A stretch of DNA of 64,000 nt from Prorocentrum cordatum (GCA_963575745.1 CAUYUJ010015030.1:262501-326500), one strand, 5' to 3'; shown: positions 41,877-54,441, numbered from the stretch's first letter. The notes: generated from the sequence alone by a model not told the origin. Made by a program: numbers and translations.

Positions 41877-42965
41877 TCACACCGGGGGCGCATCTAAATC
41901 CTCTGGCTCTGACTGGGGCCCCAGCGTTCTGATCGGAACGGCGAAGTGACGCGTCTTAGCGTCAGGGGCGTCGCTGGGGATCGCGAGCCCCGCGATCAAC
42001 CAGCGCTTGACTTGCCGCAGACACTCCTGGTCCGACAGCACAGCTTCGCCTGGCCGACCCTTGTATCCAAGGTTCCGTTTGCACACCGCCGCCTCGCCAG
42101 CATTGCAGTGGAGGCCGCACGTGCCTCCCCACCCGCGCTGGGGGCCGCCCTCCTCGAACGCGGGTGCAACCTGGAACGGGCCCCAAGGGATCGCCACCTT
42201 CTGGCGCTTGCGCCGCGCTGGCAGCGGCACCGCTGGCGCCGGCGGCGGCGGCGGCGCAGCGCCGCCGGGCGCCCCTGAGCTGCTCGCTGGGGCTGCGGCA
42301 GGCGGCGGCGGCGCAGCACCGCTGCCAAACGCCCCCGAGCTGCTCGCTGGGGCTGCGCCCAGCGGGCCCGGCTCGCCTGGGGCGCCAGCTGGGGCCGCGC
42401 CCGATGGCCCCGCCGCGCCCGAGCTGCCTGATGCCGCCGCGCCCGACGGTGCGGCTGCGCCAGACGCACCTTGGCCAAGGGCGCCGCGCGGTGGCTCGGG
42501 GTCGGACTCTCCGCCGCTGTCAGAGCTACTGTCAAAGGCAAGCACCCGCCTGAACTGCCCTGCCCCTGGCATCAGCCCCTGCGCCCCAGGCAAAAGCTCG
42601 CCTCCTGCATACACTGTAGTGGCAAGGCCTTGCCCGACCTGGCGGAACCCTTCAAAAAAACGATTGAACAGCTTCACGGTCTGATCGTCCAAATCCTTCA
42701 CGCCATGCGGATCAGCGACAGGAGGGCCGCCGGCAACAGCTGCAGCGGCTGCAGGCACAGTGACCTCGGTGACCCCCAGAGATCCCCCTTCCCTGAGGGG
42801 GGGCGGCGAGAGGGAGGGGGGGGGAGAGGGGAGAGGGGAGAGGGGCAAGCTAGGTGCGCTCGCGTCATATCTGACGTCCTACCCCTCCCTCCCATCCCTT
42901 ACCATGGCGCTGATTTTCTCTATCCGCGGACGCGTGTCGTAGCGGACCTGTGGCTCCGCGCGCGC
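41877..42965 (-). CDS. Cys/His-motif protein of a multi-copy dinoflagellate family
   Basis: An upstream exon ends RPRIEKISAM/GTAAGG (GT donor at about 42901). The next exon opens after a C-rich tract and CTCAG near 42797: EGGSLGVTEVTVPAAAAAVA. Then come FNRFFEGFRQVGQGLATTVY, an acidic Ser stretch, a long Ala/Gly/Pro linker with repeated ASSSGA units, and a basic PARRKRQKVAIPWGPFQVAP. The last domain is WGGTCGLHCNAGEAAVCKRN, then LSDQECLRQVKRWLIAGLAI, with a C..HC..C arrangement that could bind zinc. I know this last domain (PWGPFQ..WG..C..H....C....RLKRWL.AGL) only as a repeated, unexplained dinoflagellate module. Stop at 41877. Confidence 0.5.
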
Positions 42966-42969
42966 GTGC

Positions 42970-43170
42970 GTAACTAGTGGGTGGTGGTGCGCGTGCGTGC
43001 GTGCGTGTGTGTTGTGGTGCGTTGTGGTGGTGTGGTGGTGGGTGTGGTGGTGGTGGTGGTGGTGCTGGTGGTGTGGTGTTGGTGGTGGTGCTGGTGGGTG
43101 GTGGTGGTGGTGGTGGTGGTGGTGGTGGTGGTGGTGGTGGTGGTGGTGGTGGTGGTGGTGCGGCGCGGTG
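42970..43170. repeat. (GT)n/(GGT)n microsatellite
   Basis: GTGCGTGC and GTGGTG units grading into pure GGT at 43100-43160. It lies just upstream of the exon that ends at about 42901. Confidence 0.9.
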
Positions 43171-43883
43171 GTGGCGGGCGGATGGGCGCGCGAGAAAGAG
43201 GCCCGCGCTGGGGCGAGAACGCCATCCTGAACGACGGAGGCCAAACACCGATCCGAAAATGAGGCCCACGCTGCAGCGGGAGCACGATTCGGAACGATTC
43301 GGGAGCAGAAATGAGGCCGGCGCCTCAGCGAGAGCAGCATTTTAGAAAAAAACACAAGCGAAAACCCAACTCCGGGGAATCCTGTGTGTAAAAAAACAGT
43401 ACGCGGGGGGGTGCCGAATATCTTCCGGACGCCATCAGGGGAAGTGGGAGAGTATTTTCATATTGTGTAATTGTAGAGGGAGAGGGGGGGGAGGGGGGGG
43501 ATGGGGAGAGGGGAGGGAAAATGTCCTGGGGGAGGGGAAAGGGGAGAGGGGAGAGGGAAACTGCCCTGGCGGCAAAGCGTCTGGAAGTCAGCTGGGGGGG
43601 GGGGGGGGGCAAACAGGCCCGCGGCCTCGATCTCGCGACCTCCGTGCGACAGCATAGTAACAACGCTCCGTGCAATTGCATATCAACAACGATTGCATAA
43701 CACTGACGATCAAACCCGTCAGCAGTCCGTGCGATAACATAGTAAGAACGATCAAACCCGCCAGCGTCACGACATCACCAAGGGCGTGAGTATCGCCGCC
43801 ATGCGCACGGCGCCCGAGTACTGTCAACTCCCCCAATCCATCGAGCATGCCCCCCCCCCCCCCCTGCCCCCATCCGCTACCTC
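43171..43883. other. About 700 bp between two minus-strand genes
   Basis: G-rich runs (43475-43500, 43590-43610), then GATAACATAGTAA / GCATAGTAACAACG repeated words (43650-43760) and a C run (43850-43864). No gene seen. Confidence 0.45.
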
Positions 43884-46800
43884 CTAGGCCATCCTCCCCG
43901 CCAGGTGCGCTAAGCTGCGGACGGCAACCAAGTCGTCGACGATCACCTTGACCTCTCCTCGGCCCTCAACCTCTCTCCGCGCGAGCGGCGCGTCGCGACG
44001 TCCAGTGGGTGTCGCGCGAAGAGGCTGACGCACCAGGCGGTGCTCCGCTGCAGGGGCCATGGGGCGCAACAAATACTTGATGACCGACATGTGGTTGAAC
44101 ACTCGGCCCGGGGCATCCCGCAGGGTGATGGCCGTGCCATGTTCGACGAGGTCACCTGGCATAAAGAAGGCCATGGGCGGGTCGCTCCCGCGCAAGTGCG
44201 CGACCCAGAAGTAGTCGCTGTGCTGGTCGATCGGGCCCCCCGGCGCGTCCGCGCTGTCGATGTCGAGGTACACCCAGCGCGACGACATCGAAGACTCCCA
44301 GAGATACCTCCACAAATGCATCCCCGAGTCCACGCAACATGTGTATATCGCCGCATCCGAATCCGAACGCAAGCCAGGGTGAAGCTGTCGGCGTGACATC
44401 TCCAAGTGGACCTTGGCAGCCTTCGGAATGTGGCCCTCGTCCTTGACGAAGATGCCCGCGTCGAACTCGGCCCTGGCGGACATGCCCCACGAACGAAATG
44501 ACGAGTCGGGACGCGCCCCGGCTGCCTCCATGAAGTTCTCGGGCGAGATCGGCAAGTCCTGACTCCCTAATCCAAGCAGCGATGACCCAGCAGCGGCCGC
44601 CTGCGCCGCCTCCGCGTCAAAGGAAGGAAGCGGGGCGCTGACGCGGTCCAGCGCGCGGGCGGCAGCGCGCGCCCTGGCGGGCCCTTCCCATCGGAACCGC
44701 TCGGCATCGGGAAGATGGCGGAACCGTGCGAACGCCGCCTGGCGCGACGCCAACTCGGCATGGGCGCCCGCGCCAGCCTGGCGCTGCGCATTGGCGTACA
44801 GGAGCTGCGCGCTCGGGCGCCGCGACAGCCTCGCACCAGCCTCAGCAGCCCTTGCAGCACTGACCAGCGGCACGCCTGCAGCAACCGCAGCGTCGCTGAA
44901 CTCTCTCGTCGGATCATGGCCGCCTCCCTGCAGGTGGCGATGGAGGCACTGCGTCATCAAGCTGTTCGCGCAGACGCGCTCACAGACGGGGTGGGCCCCA
45001 GGGACGCACTGCTTCACGGAAGCGAGCAGCCTCTCCAGATGCATGTTGCATATCATACCGTGTCTCGCAAACAATCTGAATGCAGTCCAGAAGCTGTCGT
45101 CCGCAAGCATTATGTCGGCATCCCGCCACAGGCGTCGGAGCCCCCCTCACCCGCCGGACTGGGCGCAAGCGTGCGGTCGGGGGCGCATCGTATCTCGACT
45201 CACCCCCTCCACGCAAGGAGGACGAGGACGGGGCGGAGGCAGAGGATGGGGGGGGCGGAGGAGGAGGGGGAGGAGGATGGGGCGGAGGCGGCGAGGAGGA
45301 GGCGGCGGCGGCGGGGAAACGGGGGGGGGGGGAATCCAGAGAGGGCCCCAGGATGGCCACAAGACGGCTGCAAGAAACCTTCGAGCTAGCATCGCTCAAT
45401 ACAACGTCAACTTGATGGGCATCGGTTTTTTGTTTGATGGGCTGGCGGGGGTGCGACACGCGCGAAGCGCCAAGGATTTCACAGACATCTTCTGTTCTAG
45501 GCAACACTCCTTGACACGCCAGAAAGTGCGCACCTCGCGGTCGAACTCCGCACGCGGTAAAGAGAGAGCGCGCACTAACCTGAACGGCCAGTCTCGGAAC
45601 ACGTCGATGAAGCGCCACTGGTGTTGCACATAGACAGATGTGAGGATGCGAAACATAATCTCCTGAACAAGCCGCAATCCAGATGGCCGCTCCGCGTAAT
45701 GATACAGCAGCGTGCCTACAGATGTGGACTCGGGGGGGTCCTGAAGCATTTTCCAGATCTCCGACTGGACCAGCACAAACGGGCTCGTGTGATCAGCGAC
45801 GACGTGCTTCAAAGACGAGCCATGCGCATCCAAGTACTCCAGACGCAACCACAACCAATGAGACGGGCGCCCCGCCCAGTGCGATGCCATCGCACGGACC
45901 CCGAACAAAGGATCACTCGTGACCTTACAACTCCTGGCAATTTTCCCCCGAACCCATTTTCTGTAGTCCTCGTCGTTCGTCGAGTCGGCAACAGCGTCGC
46001 CATCGCTGGCCTTCCGTGGGAACGCCAACTCCATAGCTCTGCCAATCACCCCATGCAAGAGAAAACCCGGGGCCTGCTCCGATACGGCCGCGCCCAGCTG
46101 CCCCCACCTGATGGGCGGGCGGACTGCAACCGCGCATGGGCCCCATCTCAGCGTCCTCCCCGCTCATCCTCCGCGCCCATAGCCGCCCTCCCTCGCCTCC
46201 ACCTCCCCCTCCGCCTCCGCCCTCTCATCCTACGCCTATCGCCCCCCTCCTCCTCATCATCCGTCCACCTGCCCCCCCGCCTCATCCCCGTCCTCGTCCT
46301 CCTCCGCCTCCACCTCCCCATCCTCGCCCTGATCCTCCCCGGCCTCATCGCACCGCCCCCTCCCGCCTCGTGCCCACTCCTCCCCCGCCCTCATCCTCCC
46401 CCATCCTCGTCCGCAGCCCTCCTCATCTATCCTCCTCGTCGCGTCTCCCGCCGCCTCCCTCCTCGGCCACGTCCTCATCCGCAGCCCCCTCACCCCCACC
46501 CCTCCCCCCCCCCCCTCTGTCCTCCTCCGCCGCCTCCGCCCTCCTCCCCCCTCCTCCACCGCCTCCTCGTCTCAGGGAAGGGGCTGTGCAGATTCTGCCC
46601 AACTGCCGACGCCTGCTCTTCGAGGGCCCCGCGCAGCCGCCAGCCAGGGAAGCGGCGTCCAGCAGCGCCGCGGCGAAGTTCCGGGCAGCCGTAGCGCGGT
46701 CGCAACACTGCCCACAAGCCCGCTCAAAGTGCACGAGGCGACTCGACCTGGGATCGCCGTTGCAGAACTGCAGAATCCGAGCGATCTTGTCGCGAACGGC

Positions 46801-48410
46801 CTGGGCGACGTCCTGCGCGGGGGGGCGGGCGGGGGGGTGCAGGGTGGAAGGGGTCGCTGGTAGAGGCCGATAAAGCACGGGGGCAGGCGAGCGACAGGTG
46901 GAGCGGGGCGGCGAGGGGGGCAGGCGGGGGTGAGAGTGGAATGAGGAGCGTGAGCAAGGGGCGAGGCGCGTGAAAACCGCGAGGGGTGATGGGGGTGGGA
47001 GATGCGACAGCAGTCCTCCCTCAACCCCCCGCCCCCTCTACCCATCGCCCCCGCAGCCGTCTCCACCGCCGTGCCCTTCTCCTCGGCACCCTCCAGCTCC
47101 TCCGCTACATCCGCCCTCCGCCTCCCCGGTCGTACCCCCCTCCCCCTCACACCGCGCGCATCGATGCTCACCTCCCCTAGTTCACATCCTCACCCCCTCG
47201 CGGCGGCGCAAGTCCTCAGCAGCGCCAGTCGGGGAATCTGACGAGCCCAGCACGGACTTCCCCATCGTGAACCACAGCGCCTCGCTCAAGTGCCGCCGCC
47301 ACCTGGGGTCGGGCATCTCAACCGTGTCGAACGTGAACTCTGAGCCTAGGGCCAACTGCTCGATGGCCGCGCTCAGCTGGTTGTGATGCGAGGTGGGCCG
47401 ATGTACCGCGGCGTTCGCGTGGATGTCCCCAACCAGGGTGTGCTCGTCAATGGCCGAAGTCATGATTCGATGCTCCTGGCGGCATCCATCTTCCCTCCTC
47501 ATCGTCGTCGCCCCCCCCCCCCCCCCCCCCCCCCCGACTCTGCCCCCACCCCCCTCCACCCTCCAGGAGGGGCGAGGTCGAGGAGGAGGGGCGAGGTGGA
47601 GGGGGCGCGGTGGGGGGGGGGGAGGGGGGGGAAGGGGGAGAGGGGGAGAACAGCAGCAGCAGAAGGAGGAGGACGAGGAGGAGGAGGAGGAGCAAGAGGA
47701 GGTGGAGGACGAGGAGAAAGAGGATGTGGAGCAGGCAAATCCTGGTGCACGCAACACATGCTCAAGGGGTGTTCCAGGATGTTTCTCTGGTGGGCGACCT
47801 GCATGTGAAACCAGTTGAGCAACCTAGCATTCGCCTTCGCAGCGTCGGGGACGGACGACAGGATCACGAATGGGACCTCCCCCGCAAGCCTAAGCAAGGC
47901 ATCGACGCTGAAGGGAGTGCCCGACCCAAACACGGCCGACCACATGGTGGACGCCTTGCCGCTCTGCAGAAAAACGGGCGCCAGCGGGGCGTGATAGCGG
48001 GCCTCGGCCCCATCGTGCCTGGCCACGGCGATGCAGCAATCCTGGGCCAGCAGCTCGAGCGTGCCGCGACCTGGCAAGCCCCGGAGGCCGAACTCGGCCC
48101 TGAAGGTCTCGAGGTCGCAAGTCCGCCACGTCCCTCCAGTGGAGGCATCTTTGTAGAAATACGTCGCATGAGGAGCAACTTCTACAGCGCGCCGGCCAAA
48201 GGTCACGCGCCATGGAGTCGCGTCGAAGGCGCGGCTCAGCACAACGCCCGCGATCCTGTGGTCCCTGAGCACGCGCCGAGCCGCCGAGGCGAGGGCTCGG
48301 GCATAGACGCCCGACACCGCAGAACAGAGCTCCAAGCTCCGCCTGGTCTCGCCCATGGCGTTCCGCCAGCGATGTGTCCCGCGAGCGGCAGCGGCGTTCG
48401 CGAGGCGCAC
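43884..48410 (-). CDS. Five-exon multi-copy dinoflagellate gene of unknown function
   Basis: Exon order follows a large family I recognise but cannot name. Exon 1 (to 47742): RAFDATPWRVTFGRRAVEVA, GTLELLAQDCCIAVARHDGA, EVPFVILSSVPDAAKANARL, ending MCCVHQ. Intron 47476-47741 has a GA donor (CAG/GATTTG) and acceptor GCCAG. Exon 2 (47475-47194): EHRIMTSAIDEHTLVGDIHA, then GT donor. Exon 3 (from 46812 after GCGCAG): DVAQAVRDKIARILQFCNGD, CGQCCDR. Exon 4 (from 46073): HGVIGRAMELAFPRKASDGD, SHWLWLRLEYLDAHGSSLKH, FRDWPFRLVRALSLP. Exon 5 (about 45130-43884): WTAFRLFARHGMICNMHLER, then YLDIDSADAPGGPIDQHSDY, FFMPGDLVEHGT and the stop. Exons 1-3 join in phase. Total about 1,000 residues. The first exon probably starts further upstream. 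No enzyme motif seen. Confidence 0.6.
47476..47741 (-). other. GA-AG intron
   Basis: Exon ...GTGCACCAG is followed by GATTTGCC, and the acceptor is GCCGCCAG before GAGCATCGAATC. The spliced protein reads CVHQEHRIMTSAIDEHTLVG, which fits the family. Holds C and GGA runs. Confidence 0.6.
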
Positions 48411-48472
48411 CTTGCCACGCAGGTGCCGATGCGCCGCTGCCTATGTGCGGGAGGGGGGCAGGCGACATTTCA

Positions 48473-48513
<41 letters not shown>

Positions 48514-49617
48514 CCACCATCATCGTCGGCATCATCAACAGCACCTTCATCGGCGGTCATCTCCATCACCATCTCACCTCCTGCTCCCTCCTCATCCTTT
48601 TCATCACCTCACCTCATCCTTGTCATCACCGCACCTCATCCTTGGCATCACCTCACCTCGTCCTTGTCATCACCGCACCTCACCTCATCCTTGTCATCAC
48701 CTCACCTCGTACTCCCATCTCCTCATCTTTCCATGCTCCTCGTGCTCCGCAGCGCGCCTGCACGAGGCCGACGGGCCGCTCCGTGTCGCGGCGCCGGCGG
48801 CGCCAGCGACCTCGACCTCCGGCGCCGACCTCGCCTCCGCCTCCTCCTCCTCCTCCTCCTCCTCCTCCTCCTCCTCCTCCTGGCTCGCCGAGCCGCCTCC
48901 TGCCGCGCGCCGCGGCCGCCGCGCCGAGGCACGTGTCGCCCAGCCGCAGCTGCCTGGCGGGGAGGGGCGAGGGGGATTAGGAGGGCGAGGAGCGGAAGAC
49001 AGAGGGGCGTGGGAGGGCGCGGATGGGAGAGGGGGAAAGGGGTCGGGGAATGAGACAGAAGAGGGGGCATGGGGGGGTGGGGGGAGGAGGGAGGGGTGGG
49101 GGGCGGACTAGAGAAGGGGGATAGAGGAGAAGGCGGAGTGGGGCGACGAGATGTAGGGCGAGGATGACGGGGGGGAGAGGGGACGGACGACGGTGACGAT
49201 GAGCACGAGGACGACGATGACGACGACGCGACGGACGACGACGATGAAAAGGAGGGGTCGACGATGACGACCACGATGTCGATGTGAAGAAGGACGAGGG
49301 CGCCCCCGCCTGCGGTTGCGAGCCGCGGCGAGGGCGTCGAACGCCACCTCCAGCCGCCGCCGCCGGCCAGAGCGGCCAGAGCTGGGCGGCTCCGCGGCTG
49401 CGCGCAGCCGCCCAGCTGCGCGCGAGCGCACGGGCGGGGCGCCCTGCGGCCGCGCCTGGGCGACGACGGAATGAGGGCGACGATGGGGGGGTGGCGACAT
49501 GCGAGAGGGATCGCACGCAGTGACAGGGGAGGACGAGGGGGAGGAGGAAGAGCAGGAGGGGGAGGAGGCGGACCAGGAGGAGGAGGGGGAGGGGGTGGCG
49601 CGATGATGATGGTGATG

Positions 49618-49683
<66 letters not shown>

Positions 49684-50025
49684 GTTCGGCCTCCAGGGGC
49701 CCTCGCTGGGTCTCAGGACCGTCGAAAAACGACTCAGGCTGAAAATCCGTTCCCGGGGAAGGGGTCCAGAGTTCTGGGGGTGGACGCTGCGAAAAAGTCA
49801 CGACGTCGGGGGTCTGGGGGGAGCGCCCAGGCCGCCGGGCGGGGCTCTTGTGCTTCGAGGTCGGGTGTCTCAGGGCACAGGTCAGGGCTCATGTCGATCT
49901 CTTCCTCCTCCTCCTCCTCCTCTTCCCCCTCCTCCTCCGCACCATCAGCATCATCATCATCGTCATCATCATCATCGTCATCCTCATCATCATCATCAGC
50001 ATCATTGTCATCCTCATCATCATTC

Positions 50026-50061
<36 letters not shown>

Positions 50062-50717
50062 GCATCATCATCAACATCACCATCATCATCATCAATCGAA
50101 AAGTCTCTCACCCTCGTCCTCCTCATCCTCCTGCGCTCATACCAATCCGACCCCGTCATCCCCAAGCCTGCGGTGGCCGCAGCCCAGCGAAGGCCGCGGC
50201 CACCTCGGCGGGGCCAGCGCCGCCCACCGCCGGCGGCGCGGCGCCCCCCGGGCCGACCAGGAGCCCTGCCTCCGCCGCGTCCAAAATGGACATCGGCGGG
50301 GCCTGAGCCCTGACCACCCCCCCCGCCCACGCTCGTGGGCGCGAGAGCGCTGGGAGGGGAGGAGTGGGGCGCGCGGAGGAGGAGGCGCAGCAGCAACAGG
50401 CGGACGAGGAGCAGCAGCGGCAGATGGAGGTGGAGGGGCTGAACGCCATGGGTGGGGGGTGCGGGGCCTAGCCAACCCACCCCATATATCACGAGGGCAC
50501 CCCCGGGGCCCGAATCAAACATCAACCTGCAGGCCGCGACGCGGAATTGCCGATTTTGCGTGTTACACGTGTTGGTGGTGGTGGCCGATTTTTTGGTTTT
50601 GTAGTTGTTTGTTGATTGTTTGGTTGCGTTGTTTTGGTATTTTTGTTTTTTTTGGTTTCGGATATCCGGCCACCAAACCCTATATCTGTCCGATCAGCGA
50701 GCGACGGGGATCTGCAA

Positions 50718-50768
<51 letters not shown>

Positions 50769-50847
50769 GTGATCGGGCCCCCCTCACAGCGTACAACCAC
50801 AACCGTACGAGCTGGGGATAAACTTCCCCCTCAGAAGGCGGGCCCAA
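48411..50847. other. 2.4 kb of microsatellites without a clear gene
   Basis: (CAT)n 48473-48525, repeated CACCTCATCCTTGTCATCAC words 48595-48715, (CCT)n 48838-48885, G-rich 48960-49110, GAC/GAG 49190-49260, (GAT)n 49604-49682, (ATC)n 49935-50095 and (GAT)n 50718-50770. Possible coding scraps on the minus strand (SILDAAEAGLLVGPGGAAPP near 50230) are too short to call. Confidence 0.6.
49604..50095. repeat. Inverted pair of GAT and ATC microsatellites
   Basis: (GAT)n at 49604-49682 and (ATC)n at 49935-50095 are reverse complements about 250 bp apart, so a transcript could form a long hairpin. (GAT)n recurs at 50718. Confidence 0.7.
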
Positions 50848-51361
50848 ATGTGTGCGCTGTTGCCAGCCCCCCGACCTCCAGCTGAGGAGTCAGATCGTGC
50901 AAGGCCCTTTTTCCTCACGAGCGAGCTGTTCTGCCATTCCGGAGGTACGACTCTCCATGGGCGAGGGACACACAGACATGCTTAGTACGTAAGCCCCGCC
51001 GCCTCCAGCTTTGGGGCAGCACGTCAGGCAGAGCGAGCTTTCTGGCCGCCATCGTCTGTGGCCCCCCGGGCGCGCGTCAGCACGCAGCACTGTGGGGCCT
51101 GGACGAGAAAATCAGGAGTGCGCGCATGCCTTGCCTGGTGGGCGGCGCAGCTGAGGGGGCACGCAACGGTGGCGCCTGGGAGAAGCGAGGCGAGGGGATA
51201 GGCAACCAGGTGTAGAGGCGGAGGAGGGGCCGAGACCCCGGCAGAGGGGGGAGGCGGCGCGTTCGGTGCTGTCAGCTGCGCAGGCGCTAGGGCCACGCCA
51301 ATCTCGATACGGAGGCAGGCGCAGAAAGAAACAGAGCGGCGGCCCGGGTACTGCACAGTCA
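50848..51361 (+). repeat. Dispersed ~0.5-kb repeat, copy A
   Basis: From TGTGTGCGCTGTTGCCAGCC to GGGTACTGCACAGTCA. About 97% identical to 59452-59994. Copy A has 12 extra bases (TGCCATTCCGGA near 50933) and lacks about 45 bases with a G run found in copy B near 59807. No coding motif; open frames exist on the minus strand in both copies. Confidence 0.95.
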
Positions 51362-51373
51362 CCCAGGCCATCC

Positions 51374-51445
51374 ATACCACAAAAATATAGTGATTAGATT
51401 TAGTGACCACTATATTTTTGGTATTTCGTGACACCACGAAAATTT
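51374..51445. repeat. Short hairpins built on ACRAAAATTTTAGT
   Basis: ATACCACAAAAATATAGTG (51374-51392) pairs with CACTATATTTTTGGTAT (51408-51424). A second small stem TTTCGTG/CACGAAA follows, then ACGAAAATTTTAGTAATT. The same word family recurs at 59283-59378. Confidence 0.75.
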
Positions 51446-51459
51446 TAGTAATTATCCAT

Positions 51460-51493
51460 TTCATATATATATATATATGTACATATATATACA

Positions 51494-51525
<32 letters not shown>

Positions 51526-51620
51526 CATACATATATATATACATATATATATGTAAAAATATACTGTTTATGTATATGTATATATGTATATATTCATATG
51601 TAAATGTGCATACATATAGA
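51460..51620. repeat. (TATACATATATG)n microsatellite
   Basis: Alternating TA with CATA/GTAT interruptions. A sister tract lies at 59130-59280. Confidence 0.95.
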
Positions 51621-52353
51621 TAATACAGACGGGGGGCGTGCACGGTGGACATCGATCTGCAAAATGCGCGGCTCCGTCGGCGCACGCACTAAAGCGTTGA
51701 TCGACCGCGGCAGGTACAGATTCAAACCCGTGTTTTTGAGCCGAGACGGCCGTGAACCGAGAGTCGTCCTATTTCTCCTCCCGTTCCTGCTTTTGCTGCT
51801 GGTGCCACTGCTGACGTTGCTGCTGCTCTTCCTCCTTTCCTCCTCCTCCTGTCTGTACGTCTTGTATTCGCTTGAATCTCCAGAGAGCGAGGGGGCCTGG
51901 ACTTTCTAATTGATTGAAAAGTCCAGCTTGCACCTGTACAGGGCCAAGGGCAACACATAGCAGCAGCATATGCGTGGTGCGTGCCAGCGTAAGAGCGTTG
52001 AAGCCTCCGTCTTCTGTCATCCTCCTCCACCTATTTCTCTTGTTATTCATGTTGTTGCTGCACGTGTTGCGGTTGTTCCTCCTCCGCCGCCCCCCTCATT
52101 CCCACTGCTGCTTTGTCTCTGTCGTCCTCCTGCTCGCGTTCGTGATGCCCTTCTCTGCCTTAAGGGGCCCCTCGATTATAGCTGTCCGAATTGGCTTCTC
52201 TCGGGGATTCGGTTCTCGTGCCGACAGGCTGGAACGAAGGAGAGTAACCATTTGAAGCATCTGTCGAGCTCTCCCTGCTCATGCTACGGGAATACAGTGT
52301 AAGTGTGTATTTGATGGTGCGGTGTGGATGGCGATGGTGACGATGTTTTTTGT
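51621..52353. other. About 730 bp without a gene
   Basis: 3' flank of the transposase-like gene on the minus strand. CTT/CTG-rich patches (51780-51860, 52050-52140). No motif seen. Confidence 0.45.
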
Positions 52354-54438
52354 TCAGAAGCCGTACGTCTCAGCGTAACGCTGCAGCAGAGTGCGGTGCA
52401 AGAACCTCGGGTTGCAAGAGCCCGCCATCTCGGCACAGAGTCCTATCTCGGACTCGTCGTGGTAATTCCACTCATCCCTGGGATTAGTGCGCGCCCCATC
52501 GCACACTTCTGCAAAAATATGATGCTTTGGGTAAAACGACCATACAACGCCTGCCACATTCCCTTGCCTAACAAGCTCGCCATACAGAAGCAGATGGCGT
52601 CGAGAATATGCCGCGATATTCCTAGTTGACACCCCGCCCTCAGTCCATCCCTCCATCTCGTCGTAGGCGGACCTCAAAGCTAGCAAGCACTGCAGCCGAA
52701 GTCTAGCATGATCGCTCTGAGCCTCAACGCAATGTTGAAGCATATCACACACTATAGGCAAAGCGTGGCGCCCCTCTGCAGCTTTGAGCTTCAGCCGAGC
52801 TTTCACTATACCATTCTTGGATGTACATAGCATGCCGACCGTGAGGTCGTTAAAAGGCATCTCCTTGTCGGCTGCTACGCACCGCATCATGTTCATGATT
52901 GTGCACAGGGCAGCCCGAGCCTTACTCGCATTCGAAATCACACCACCGACCGAGAGAAACACTTCCAGCAGCACCGCCCCCAGCGCATATTGCAGGATGC
53001 CGAGGCAGCACGCGTGCATCCAGTCGGGTTTCACGTAGCTCGTCTTGAAGCCTGGGCTCCCCTCCCTTGCCTAGCCGCCTCCCCCCCCCCACTCATCATT
53101 CCCCATGCTTTCCCTTCCCCTCCCCTCCCCTCACCGTTCGTTCCCCTCCCCGCCATCCCCCTCTCCTCACACATGTGCCGTCCTCAGTCGCCTCCCTTCC
53201 TCGCTCCTTCCCTCCCGTCGCCTCGTTTCCCCCCTCCCCCCCCCGTTCCGTCCCTTCCCTTCCTCTCCCACCCCCTCCACTCCCCTATCTTCCCACCTCC
53301 TCCTGCCCCTTCCACTCCCTTACCCTCCCTATTGACCCTATTGCATGCGTGAACCTGGTATGCTGTAGATCACACTCACGAAGGTCGATCTCGAAAAGCA
53401 CGCAGCAGCCCAAAACGAATCCATGGTTCGGCGACCTTGCCGCCAGGCTGCCTGAGGTCCGAAGTCGTAGCAGTAGTGGTGGTCGGGGCAAAGTGTGGCC
53501 GTGCACATCCAGCATATGTGCCGTTGGGGACCATCGCCGCGCCAACCCTGAAGGCCCAGCACTTGCTTGTACCACTGCCAATCGCCGTACTTCCGAAGAC
53601 ACGCGCCTCGGAAGCGCAGAGGCTGGCCACGCATGCGCCACCTCTTCGAGCCAGTGGCGAAAGGGTTTTCAGCATGGTCCACGTGGGGGTGCACGCCACA
53701 GAGCATCACGCGAAAGCACCACGCCAATATCGCAAATATGCTGTTGAATGTGCAGCGGCCCAGGCACCCGCAACGACAAACGAAGCGTTTACTGAACGTT
53801 ACAAACCAAAAGCGTTGAGCAAATTCACCTTGCAAAACTCGCCACAGCACCAGGTAGACTGAGTCCTTGTGGCTGTAGGGCGCAGAATCGCCCCACAAGC
53901 CGATCCCGAGCCAGCGACCTGTCGAGGCAGTGATGTCGACACCCATTCTGGCGGCCCACTCGTCCAGGTCGGCCTTGAACTCCCCCTGGTTGCCGTTGAA
54001 GCTCGCCCACTTCATCTCCTCCCCCTCTCGGATGACAGCCTCGAGCACCTCGTGGATGAGGAGGGAGGACACCATGCATTTGCAAGCCCTGTCTGCCACA
54101 AGGTCCCACATAGGGACTTCGGCCATGTAGGGGTCAGGCAATGTGACTGAACTCAAACCCGAATTACGAAATGCTCTTCGGACGTCTCTGGAAACGTTCC
54201 GTGTGTCGGCGATTTTCTTGCCCTTGCGCAAGCGGTGGCTGGTCGGCTTCGCATGCCCAAGGCGACGCAGCGGTGGCTCTGCCAAGATGTCATTCGCCGA
54301 GTGTGCATTCGCAAGGCCAGCCACCTCTGCAGGGGTCAATCGAGACCGTTTGTAGAGCTTGCCAAGCTCTCGCAGCATTGGATTGCCAGCATCTCTCGCT
54401 GTGCGTTTGGTGATCGTCCTGCGAAGGAAACTAGGCAT
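52354..54438 (-). CDS. Transposase-like protein, two exons, DinoSL relic at its 5' end
   Basis: Start ATG 54438 (MPSFLRRTITKRTARDAGNP), three bases after a spliced-leader relic. Exon 1 ends at 53355, intron 53052-53354 has GT donor CCAG/GTTCAC and acceptor GCCCAG, and exon 2 (53051-52354) completes the Gly codon (SIPG-FKTSYVKPDWMH). The join gives 593 codons and a stop. Visible blocks: GRWLGIGLWGDSAPYSHKDS (acidic, first DDE-like Asp), RFVCRCGCLGRCTFNSIFAI, HICWMCTATLCPDHHYCYDF, KPDWMHACCLGILQYALGAV, WSFYPKHHIFAEVCDGARTN and PRDEWNYHDESEIGLCAEMA. The D..MH..LG and P.HH....NPR..W.Y.DE pattern recalls CACTA/Plavaka-type transposases and a common dinoflagellate multi-copy family. No terminal inverted repeats were found, so it may be domesticated or retroposed. 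Confidence 0.6.
53052..53354 (-). other. GT-AG intron in the transposase-like gene
   Basis: 303 bp; the minus strand is G/A-rich (CCCTT-type on plus). Phase 1, joining G to GC to make Gly. Confidence 0.75.
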
Positions 54439-54441
54439 GAG

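Noticed and set aside
42879-43355. Poly-His frame on the minus strand
   Set aside because: Translation of the (GGT)n microsatellite; only the short RPRIEKISAM exon end just downstream seems coding.
51460-51620. Replication origin or promoter in the AT-rich tract
   Set aside because: A plain TA/CATA microsatellite; nothing points to origin or promoter function.
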